Part shown: piece by piece, positions 57,738 to 64,000 of the stretch
Position numbering within the stretch: the stretch's first letter is position 1
Layout: every line of letters begins with the position of its first letter
Assembly (NCBI GenBank): GCA_041913905.1
Contig: JAYSEK010000017.1
Span: 1-64,000, forward strand
Source: Roseateles_B sp041913905
Lineage (GTDB): Bacteria > Pseudomonadota > Gammaproteobacteria > Burkholderiales > Burkholderiaceae_C
Reading direction: 5' to 3'
DNA length: 64,000 nucleotides
Translations under genes and position numbers: made by a program
Notes under the pieces: model-generated
What the model saw: only the letters and a program-made list of their open reading frames with translations
Told to the model about the DNA's origin: nothing
Databases searched by the model: none

Positions 57738-59819
57738 ATGAAGACTGCCCGCAAGACCGCCTGGCGCCTCAGCCCCCTGGGCGCTGCCCTGGCCCTGGCC
57801 ACCCTGGCCCATGCTCAGCCCGCCGAGCAGCCGCTGCAAAGCCTGCCCTACACGCCCAGCCTGGATCTCGCGGCCATGGACCGCACGGTCGACCCCTGCG
57901 AGGACCTCTACCAGTTCGCCTGCGGCGGCTGGAACAAGAGCAATCCCATCCCGGACGACCAGGCAAGGTGGTCGGTCTACGCCAAGGCGGCCAACGACAA
58001 CCAGCGCTACCTCTGGGGCATCCTGGAAAAGCTGGCCCAGCCCGCCGGCGCCGGTGAAGTCCGCAGCGAGTCCCAGACCAAGATCGGCGACTACTTCGCC
58101 GCCTGCATGGATGAGGCGGCCGTGGCGAAGAACGGCCTGGCCGCGCTCAAGCCGCTGATGGGCCGCATCCAAGGCTTGAAGGACAAGTCCGAGCTGCCCT
58201 TCGTGCTGGCGGCCCTGCACCAGAACACCCACAACGCCCGCTTCTTCTTCAGCTTCGGCTCCGGCCAGGACTTTGCCGACAGCAACCGCCAGATCGCCTT
58301 CGCCGGCCCCGGCGGCCTGAGCCTGCCCGAGCGCGACTACTACCTGAAGACCGACGCCAAGAGCCGCGAGCTGCGCGCCAAGTTCCAGGCCCACGTGGCC
58401 CGCACCTTCGAGCTGCTGGGCGATGCCAAGCCGCAGGCTGCGGCGAATGCGCGCCTGGTGCTGGCCGTCGAGACCGCGCTGGCGAAGGCCTCGCTGAGCG
58501 TGGTCGACAAGCGCGACCCCTACAAGAGCTTCCACCGCTACACGGGCAAACAGCTGCAGGCGCTGATCCCCGACTTCGACTTCGCCGCCTACCAGAGCGC
58601 GCAAGACCTGGCCCCGCAGGACGAGTTCAACGTCAGCGAGCCGGCCTTCTACAAGGCGCTCGCCCAGCAATGGAAGCGCCTGCCCGTGGCCGACCTCCGC
58701 ACCCTGCTGCGCTGGCAGCTGGCCAGCACCATGGCGCCCTACCTGGGCCCGGACTTCGTCAACGAGAACTTCGACTTCTTCTCCAAGACCCTGCACGGCG
58801 TGCCCCGCCAGCAGGCGCGCTGGAAGAAGTGCGTGACCCTGGTCGACGGCCAGCTGGGCGAGGCCCTGGGCCAGGAATTCGTGGCCCGCAACTTCAGCCC
58901 CGAACTCAAGGCCGCCACGCTGCGCATGACCGAGCAGATCGAGGCGGAGATGGGCAAGTCCATCCAGGCCCTGCCCTGGATGAGCGACGAGACCAAGAAG
59001 CGCGCGCTGGAGAAGCTGCACAGCATCGTCAACAAGGTCGGCTATCCCGACCAGTGGCGCGACTACGGCCGCTATGTCGTGAGCCGCGATGACTTCGTGG
59101 GCAACGTGCTCCGCGGCCAGGCCTTCGAGCGCCGCCGCGACCTGGGCAAGATCGGCCAGCCCCTGGACCGCGGCGAATGGGGCATGACGCCGCAGACGGT
59201 GAACGCCTACTACAACGCGCAGATGAACGACATCAACTTCCCGGCCGGCGTGCTGCAGCCCCCGCTGTACGACGCCCGGATGGACGATGCGCCCAACTAC
59301 GGCAACACCGGCGGCACCATCGGCCATGAGCTGGTGCATGGCTTCGATGACGAAGGCCGGCAGTTCGACGCCAAGGGCAACCTCAAGGACTGGTGGACAA
59401 AGAAGGATGCCAAGGCCTTCGAGCAGCGCGCCGCCTGCGTGGCCAAGCAATACGGCCAGTACAAGGTCATCGACGACATCAAGATCAACAGCAAGCTGAC
59501 CCTGGGTGAAGACCTGGCCGACCTCGGCGGCCTGGTGCTGGCCTGGGCCGCCTGGCAGACCCAGATCGCGGGCAAGCAGCTGCCAGCGGTCGATGGCCTG
59601 ACGCCGGAGCAGCGCTTCTTCGTGGGTTACGCCCAGTGGGACTGCAGCGACACCCGCCCTGAAGCCGCTCGCGTGCATGCCGCCACCGACCCGCACTCGC
59701 CGGGCCGCTACCGCATCAACGGCGTCGTGGTGAACATGCCCGAGTTCGAGAAGGCCTTCGCCTGCAAGCCGGGCCAGGCCATGGTCAAGCCGGCGGCCGA
59801 GCGCTGCAAGGTCTGGTGA
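57738..59819 (+). CDS. M13 family metallopeptidase (neprilysin type)
   Basis: 693 residues from the ATG at 57738, with a Sec signal (about 1-25). The zinc site is His530-Glu531-x-x-His534 (GHELVHGFDDEG) and Glu591 (GEDLADLGG). The substrate blocks NAYYNAQMNDINFPAGVLQPP and VNAALS-like C-terminal Arg region match the M13 family (PepO). It degrades short peptides in the periplasm. A strong terminator follows. Confidence 0.93.
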   Translation: MKTARKTAWRLSPLGAALALATLAHAQPAEQPLQSLPYTPSLDLAAMDRTVDPCEDLYQFACGGWNKSNPIPDDQARWSVYAKAANDNQRYLWGILEKLAQPAGAGEVRSESQTKIGDYFAACMDEAAVAKNGLAALKPLMGRIQGLKDKSELPFVLAALHQNTHNARFFFSFGSGQDFADSNRQIAFAGPGGLSLPERDYYLKTDAKSRELRAKFQAHVARTFELLGDAKPQAAANARLVLAVETALAKASLSVVDKRDPYKSFHRYTGKQLQALIPDFDFAAYQSAQDLAPQDEFNVSEPAFYKALAQQWKRLPVADLRTLLRWQLASTMAPYLGPDFVNENFDFFSKTLHGVPRQQARWKKCVTLVDGQLGEALGQEFVARNFSPELKAATLRMTEQIEAEMGKSIQALPWMSDETKKRALEKLHSIVNKVGYPDQWRDYGRYVVSRDDFVGNVLRGQAFERRRDLGKIGQPLDRGEWGMTPQTVNAYYNAQMNDINFPAGVLQPPLYDARMDDAPNYGNTGGTIGHELVHGFDDEGRQFDAKGNLKDWWTKKDAKAFEQRAACVAKQYGQYKVIDDIKINSKLTLGEDLADLGGLVLAWAAWQTQIAGKQLPAVDGLTPEQRFFVGYAQWDCSDTRPEAARVHAATDPHSPGRYRINGVVVNMPEFEKAFACKPGQAMVKPAAERCKVW

Positions 59820-59881
59820 GCGTCAACATCGCGACGCGGCGCGCGTCGATGTGAATCGACGCGAACCGGCGCGGGATGCGG

Positions 59882-59905
59882 GGGCTGCTGCGGCAGCCCT
59901 TTTTT
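59882..59905 (+). terminator. Rho-independent terminator after the M13 peptidase
   Basis: GGGCTGC (59882-59888) pairs perfectly with GCAGCCC (59893-59899) around a four-base loop, followed by six T. It ends the peptidase transcript about 60 bases after the stop. Confidence 0.88.
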
Positions 59906-59964
59906 CCGCGCGCCGTGACCGCCGGCACGCGTCCGTGATCGCCAGACTCTGGCAAGCTGGCCGC

Positions 59965-60471
59965 ATGACGACCCCGACCCTGACCCTGAAGACGGGCAGC
60001 GTGGCCGATGCGGCCGCCATCAGCGCCCTCATCGTCGAGCTGGCTCCCGCCTTCTTCCTCTCGCCCGATGGCGCGGGCGCCGAGCCTTTCCTGGCCTCGG
60101 TGTCGGAAGCCGGCGAGGCGGGCTATCTCGCCGACCCACGCTATCGCTTCTGGCTGCTGGAGGAAGACAGCGGCGCGCTGGCGGGCTTCATTGCCAGCCG
60201 CGACACCCACCACCTCTTCCACCTGTTCGTGGCGCCGGCCTGGCAGGGCCGGGGTCTGGCGCGCCGTCTGTGGCAGGCCATGCAGGCCGGGGCTGCCGAG
60301 GCCGGCCATCGCGGCACCTTCACGGTCAACGCCGCGCTGTCGGCCCAGGCGATCTACGAGCGCTTCGGTTTCGTCGCCGAGGGGCCGGTGCAGCAGGTTC
60401 ACGGCGTGAGCTACCAGCCCATGCGGCATCCGGGCGGCGTGCAGTGCGATGATGCACCGCCTGCATCCTGA
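59965..60471 (+). CDS. GNAT family N-acetyltransferase
   Basis: 168 residues from the ATG at 59965. The acetyl-CoA loop is GRGLARRLWQ (in LFVAPAWQGRGLARRLWQAMQ), and the final strand VNAALSAQAIYERFGFVAEGP is typical. The acceptor is unknown. It is followed by the LysE gene after 12 bases, so they probably share a transcript. Confidence 0.88.
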   Translation: MTTPTLTLKTGSVADAAAISALIVELAPAFFLSPDGAGAEPFLASVSEAGEAGYLADPRYRFWLLEEDSGALAGFIASRDTHHLFHLFVAPAWQGRGLARRLWQAMQAGAAEAGHRGTFTVNAALSAQAIYERFGFVAEGPVQQVHGVSYQPMRHPGGVQCDDAPPAS

Positions 60472-60483
60472 TCCCCTTCGTCC

Positions 60484-61113
60484 ATGCCTTCTCTCGACAC
60501 CCTGCTTTTCTTCCTCGGCACGGCCCTGCTGCTGGGCTTCACTCCAGGGCCGGACAACCTCTTCGTGCTGATGCAGTCGGCCACCCAGGGGCGTCGCGCC
60601 GGCTTGGCGGTGGTGCTGGGTCTTTGCACGGGCATCGTGGTGCACACCACGGCGGTGGCGCTGGGCCTGGCGGCCTTGCTGGCAGCCTCGCCCCTGGCCT
60701 TCACGCTGATGAAGGCGGCCGGCGCAGCCTACCTGCTGTACCTGGCCTGGGGCGCCTGGCACGCGCCGGCCGCGGCCCTGGCCGGCGATGCGCAGGCGCC
60801 GACCCAGCCGCTGGCGCTGCTGTACCGGCGCGGTATCGTGATGAATCTCAGCAACCCCAAGGTGCTGCTGTTCTTCTTCGCCCTGCTGCCGCAGTTCGTG
60901 GTGGACGGCCGCGGTCCGGTGGCCTTGCAGCTGGCGGTCCTGGGGGCGGTCTTCATTCTGTCGACGCTGATCTCCTTCGGCAGCATCGCCTGGGCAGCCG
61001 GCCTGCTGGGCGAGCGCCTGCGCCGCTCGTCGGGTCTGCAGCGCGGGCTCAACCGCTGCGCCGCCCTGGTTTTTGCCGGCCTGGCGCTGCGCCTGGCGAC
61101 GGTGCAACGCTGA
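60484..61113 (+). CDS. LysE/RhtB-type amino acid exporter
   Basis: 209 residues, six predicted helices. The LysE signature is LGFTPGPDNLFVLMQSATQGRRAG, followed by MNLSNPKVLLFFFALLPQF. Its DNA sequence differs clearly from the other LysE gene at 34502. Substrate unknown. It lies between two acetyltransferase genes in the same direction. Confidence 0.88.
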   Translation: MPSLDTLLFFLGTALLLGFTPGPDNLFVLMQSATQGRRAGLAVVLGLCTGIVVHTTAVALGLAALLAASPLAFTLMKAAGAAYLLYLAWGAWHAPAAALAGDAQAPTQPLALLYRRGIVMNLSNPKVLLFFFALLPQFVVDGRGPVALQLAVLGAVFILSTLISFGSIAWAAGLLGERLRRSSGLQRGLNRCAALVFAGLALRLATVQR

Positions 61114-61129
61114 GCTCCCGCTTGCCGAC

Positions 61130-61639
61130 ATGCTGCAGATCCGCCTGCTGGGCTCCGACGATTCGCTGCACGCGCTGACCGCGCTGCTGCACCGAGCCTA
61201 TGCCAGGCTGGGCGCCATGGGTCTCAACTACACCGCCGTGGACCAGGACGAGGCCACCACGGCCCGGCGTGTGGCCGGCGGCCATTGCCTGGTCGCGCAC
61301 TGGCAGGGCCGGCTGGCGGGCACCGTGCTGCTGCAGCCCACCTACGCACGGAACGATTGCGACTATTTCACGCGCCCCGGCGTCGCGGCTTTGCATCAGT
61401 TCGCGGTGGAGCCGGGCTTGCAGGGCCATGGCATTGGTCGCGCCCTGATGGAAGCTGGCGAGACCTGGGCCCGCGCCCAGGGCTTTCAGGAGCTGGCGCT
61501 GGACACGGCGGAGCCGGCCACCCACCTGGTCGCGTTGTATCGGAGCCTGGGCTACGAACCGGTCGGGCATGTGCATTGGCCGGGCAAGGTCTACCGCAGC
61601 GTGGTGATGAGCAAGCGTCTGGATGGCGTTGAGGCCTGA
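61130..61639 (+). CDS. GNAT family N-acetyltransferase
   Basis: 169 residues from the ATG at 61130. The acetyl-CoA loop is GHGIGRALME (in FAVEPGLQGHGIGRALMEAGE), and a closing LVALYRSLGYEPVGHVHW is typical. The acceptor is unknown. It starts 16 bases after the LysE gene. Confidence 0.88.
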   Translation: MLQIRLLGSDDSLHALTALLHRAYARLGAMGLNYTAVDQDEATTARRVAGGHCLVAHWQGRLAGTVLLQPTYARNDCDYFTRPGVAALHQFAVEPGLQGHGIGRALMEAGETWARAQGFQELALDTAEPATHLVALYRSLGYEPVGHVHWPGKVYRSVVMSKRLDGVEA

Positions 61640-61643
61640 CAGC

Positions 61644-62024
61644 ATGCAGCGGCTGCTCCTCCTGCTCATTCGCCTCTACCAACGCCATCTCTCGCCCCGC
61701 AAGGGCTATGGCTGCGCCTATCGCCTGCACTGCGGAGGCGCGGGCTGCTCGGGTCTGGGCTTTCGCGCCATCCGCTGGAAGGGTGCCTGGACCGGGCTGT
61801 GGCTGCTGCGCGAGCGCCTGGCGCGCTGCGCGGCGGTGCATGCGCAGGCGCATCCGCGGCGTCGGCCGCTGGCTGGCCAGCGTGGGGACTGCGACTGCGG
61901 AGGCTGCGACCTGGCCGGCGTCGACGGCTGTGACGTCTGCGATTGCTGCGAATGCGGCGACATCTTCGAGCGCAAGTCGCGCCGCGAGCAACGCAAGAAG
62001 GCCTTCCGCGGGCGTTTCTCCTGA
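61644..62024 (+). CDS. yidD: YidD-like protein with a Cys-rich tail
   Basis: 126 residues from the ATG at 61644. The first half resembles the membrane protein insertion efficiency factor YidD: IRLYQRHLSPRKGYGC, then IRWKGAWTGLWLLRERLARC. It is longer than usual, since YidD normally has 75-90 residues. The extension holds nine Cys in about 25 residues (DCDCGGCDLAGVDGCDVCD), then a basic tail. YidD helps the YidC insertase at the inner membrane. Assignment is moderate, because the central PTCS motif is changed (HCGGAGCSG). Confidence 0.6.
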   Translation: MQRLLLLLIRLYQRHLSPRKGYGCAYRLHCGGAGCSGLGFRAIRWKGAWTGLWLLRERLARCAAVHAQAHPRRRPLAGQRGDCDCGGCDLAGVDGCDVCDCCECGDIFERKSRREQRKKAFRGRFS

Positions 62025-62045
62025 GCAGCCTGCGATGATGTCCCC

Positions 62046-62423
62046 ATGAAGAAGATCCTCCCCTCCCTGCTGCTGGCCCTGGGCCTGGGCCTGGGCGCCG
62101 CCCACGCCGCTCCCACCGCGCCGGCCGTGCGCACCGAAATCCTGAGCCTGCTGCAGCGCCTGCAGGACTCCGGCTGCGAGTTCAACCGCAACGGCAGCTG
62201 GTACAGCGGCGCCGAGGCCCGCGCGCACCTGCTCAAGAAGCTGGACTACCTGGAGTCGCATGACGCCAGCCTCAAGCGCAGTGAGGACTTCATCCAGCAG
62301 GCCGCCAGCACCAGCAGCACGAGCGGCAAGCCCTATCTGGTGCGCTGCGCTGCCATCGTACCGGTGGAAAGCAAGACCTGGCTGACACAGGAGCTGGTCA
62401 AGCTGCGGAGCGGCAAGACCTGA
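62046..62423 (+). CDS. DUF5329 family exported protein
   Basis: 125 residues with a Sec signal (about 1-21, ending AHA). The phrases EILSLLQRLQDSGCEFNRNGSWYSGAEARAHLLKKLDYL and SGKPYLVRC are those of DUF5329, a small periplasmic family of unknown role with a conserved Cys pair. It follows the YidD-like gene by 21 bases. Confidence 0.8.
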   Translation: MKKILPSLLLALGLGLGAAHAAPTAPAVRTEILSLLQRLQDSGCEFNRNGSWYSGAEARAHLLKKLDYLESHDASLKRSEDFIQQAASTSSTSGKPYLVRCAAIVPVESKTWLTQELVKLRSGKT

Positions 62424-62485
62424 CCCTGCGGTCCGGGCGACCGTGGCCCGCAGTAGCATGTGTCCCTGTTCACAAGGAGCCCCGC

Positions 62486-63151
62486 ATGCTGAGCCGCCGC
62501 ACCATCCTGATCGCCACGCCCCTGGCTTTGTCCCGGCCCGTCTGGGCCCTGGGCGAAAGCGAGGCGGCCAGCGGCATCCGTGCCGCGCTGGAACGCGGCG
62601 CCCAGGCCGCCGTGGCCCGGCTGGGGCGCAAGGACGGCTTCCTGGGTGACGAGCGCGTGCGCATCGAGCTGCCCGATTCGCTCAAGGGCGCGGCCCGCCT
62701 GCTCAAGGCCACCGGCCAGGGCCACAAGCTGGACGATCTGTTGACCGCGATGAACCGCGCCGCCGAGGCCGCGGTGCCCGAGGCCAGGCTGCTGCTGGTC
62801 AATGCGGCCAAGAACATGAGCGTGGAGGACGCGCTGCAGATCGTGAAGGGCGGCGAGGACTCGGTGACCCAGTTCTTCGCTCGCAAGACCCGCGAGCCCC
62901 TGACCCAGCGCTTCCTGCCCATCGTGACGCGTGCCACCGAGAAGCAGGCCCTGGCCGACAAGTACAACGCCGTGGCCGGCAAGGCCGCCGGCCTGGGGCT
63001 GGTGAAGGAGGAAGACGCCAACATCCAGCACTACGTGACGCGCCGCGCGCTGGACGGCCTCTTCTTCATGATCGGCGAGGAAGAGAAGCAGATCCGCCGC
63101 GACCCGGTCGGCACGGGATCGGCCCTGCTGAAGAAGGTTTTCGGCGGCTGA
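62486..63151 (+). CDS. DUF4197 family exported protein
   Basis: 221 residues. The N-terminus MLSRRTILIATPLALSRPVWA is a signal peptide, possibly Tat type. The helical domain has the phrases GIRAALERGAQAAVARLGRKDGFLGDERVRIELP and FARKTREPLTQRFLPIVTRATEK, as in DUF4197. Function unknown; the family is periplasmic and widespread in proteobacteria. Confidence 0.85.
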   Translation: MLSRRTILIATPLALSRPVWALGESEAASGIRAALERGAQAAVARLGRKDGFLGDERVRIELPDSLKGAARLLKATGQGHKLDDLLTAMNRAAEAAVPEARLLLVNAAKNMSVEDALQIVKGGEDSVTQFFARKTREPLTQRFLPIVTRATEKQALADKYNAVAGKAAGLGLVKEEDANIQHYVTRRALDGLFFMIGEEEKQIRRDPVGTGSALLKKVFGG

Positions 63152-63174
63152 TGCGGCCTTGAGCCGTTGCGGGC

Positions 63175-64000
63175 TCAGCCGGACGCGGCGCGCGGCGGGC
63201 CCAAGCCCAGCCCAGGGGTCAGGTCTTGCCAGATCCAGGGCTCGCCGGCAGCGACCTGCGGCCGCGGGCTGTCGGGCCAGCGCCTTTCCCAGGTCCACAG
63301 CCCATCGCGGCGTCGCCACAGCAGGCCGGCGCCGGGCAGCGGTGGTGTCGACGGCTCCTGTGTGTCCAGCCAGGGCATGGCCGGCGGCAGCGCGGCATCG
63401 GCGTAGGCCTGGGCCTTCAGCCGCTGCGCCAGCCCGCGCCGATCCTGCGCCAGCGCCACCCAGCTGAAGTGCAGCTGGCCGCCGCGGCCCGCTGGCGAGA
63501 GGCGGCGTTCGGCCTCGATCTGCTCCAGGATCTCCTGCGCCGGCCAGCCGCCTTCAGATTCGCTGACCTGGCTGCTGAACAAGCCGGGCCAAATGCAGCG
63601 CTGCAGGGGATTGAGGGCCTGCCAGGCCAGCAGCAGCGGCTCGAAGGCCTGGGCGGCCTGCGCGCGCGGCCAGTACAGCTGGGGCGCCAAATAATCCAGC
63701 CAACCTTCGCGCAGCCAGCGCTCCACATCCGCATGGAGCTGCTCGTACTGCGAGAAGCCGCTGATGCCGGCCGGCCGGTTGGCGGGCTGCGGCAAGCCGA
63801 AAGGGCTGATGCCGAAACGGGCCGCCGGGCGCAGCCGCCGCACCAGGGCGTGCAAGTCCCGCACCAGCGCGTCGACCGCAGCGCGCCGCCAGGCCGGCCG
63901 GTCGCCTTGCCCCTGGCCGTGACGCAGCCAGGATGCATCGTCCGGGAAGGGCACAGGGCGTCTGGCCGCATCCAGCAGCGGATAGGGATAGAAATAGTCG
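63175..64000 (-). CDS. GHL10-type glycoside hydrolase-like protein, cut by the window edge
   Basis: At least 275 residues visible; the N-terminus lies beyond 64000. Just inside the edge is DYFYPYPLLDAARRPVPFPDD, then RFGISPFG and WLDYLAPQLYWPR, blocks of the glycosyl-hydrolase-like 10 family (YngK/DUF187, a TIM barrel). Members are lipoproteins or exported proteins thought to act on cell-envelope glycans. The frame is open upstream, so the apparent GTG at 63954 is not the start. Confidence 0.85.
   Translation of the reverse strand, partial: DYFYPYPLLDAARRPVPFPDDASWLRHGQGQGDRPAWRRAAVDALVRDLHALVRRLRPAARFGISPFGLPQPANRPAGISGFSQYEQLHADVERWLREGWLDYLAPQLYWPRAQAAQAFEPLLLAWQALNPLQRCIWPGLFSSQVSESEGGWPAQEILEQIEAERRLSPAGRGGQLHFSWVALAQDRRGLAQRLKAQAYADAALPPAMPWLDTQEPSTPPLPGAGLLWRRRDGLWTWERRWPDSPRPQVAAGEPWIWQDLTPGLGLGPPRAASG

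Overview
The window looks like a high-GC betaproteobacterial chromosome. The core gene content (exported DUF1501/DUF1800 pair, ilvE followed by a small zf-CHCC protein, single-domain EamA and LysE transporters, YheT hydrolase, DUF4197, GHL10 glycosidase) and the codon use point to Burkholderiales, probably the Roseateles/Pelomonas/Mitsuaria group. That placement is inference from gene content only.

The window has two halves. Positions 1 to about 21,890 are an accessory island, visibly less GC-rich, with many orphan genes. It ends exactly at the 3' end of a tRNA-Arg(CCG) gene (21889-21963, minus strand). From 22 kb to the right edge is ordinary core chromosome, densely packed.

Island layout, left to right. 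(1) 0-3.2 kb: small genes of unknown function on both strands, including an XRE-type regulator. (2) 3.2-7.2 kb: a DUF6338 membrane protein, then a subtilisin-like protease and an AAA+ ATPase that match the IetS/IetA toxin-antitoxin and antiphage pair. (3) 7.7-13.9 kb: a winged-helix protein, a small AlpA-like HTH protein, and a Tn7-like transposition module: a fused TnsA-TnsB, a TnsC-type AAA+ ATPase and a short TniQ. The reading frames overlap, so the three are translationally coupled. No TnsD, TnsE or CRISPR array is visible. (4) 14.3-15.6 kb: an unfamiliar protein with two MazG-like/Cys-cluster units fused to a canonical GGDEF diguanylate cyclase domain. (5) 15.9-20.1 kb: a complete type II CBASS operon, capV (patatin phospholipase effector), dncV (cGAMP synthase), cap2 (E1/E2) and cap3 (JAMM protease). 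(6) 20.4-21.5 kb: divergent capH (XRE repressor) and capP (ImmA/IrrE peptidase), the DNA-damage-responsive CBASS regulators. Two strong promoters stand back to back between capV and capH.

The parts fit a picture in which a Tn7-like element (or an island containing one) next to a tRNA gene carries a cluster of antiphage systems, with CBASS kept silent by CapH until CapP is triggered. I could not fix the transposon ends. Candidate repeated motifs lie upstream of tnsAB and beside the tRNA.

Core half: two exported DUF1501/DUF1800 proteins, a membrane-anchored cytochrome c, a minus-strand ilvE-to-yheT cluster, two diguanylate cyclase/HD-GYP type c-di-GMP enzymes, radA, LysE and EamA transporters, alr, lplT, a glutathione peroxidase with a Crp/Fnr regulator, tyrB, a PBP4-type carboxypeptidase, and a minus-strand cluster that looks devoted to murein peptide salvage (lipoprotein amidase, peptide ABC permeases, ureohydrolase, substrate-binding protein, Tat-exported LD-carboxypeptidase). 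An M13 peptidase, two acetyltransferases, a YidD-like protein with a Cys-rich tail, DUF5329, DUF4197 and a GHL10 glycosidase cut by the right edge complete the window.
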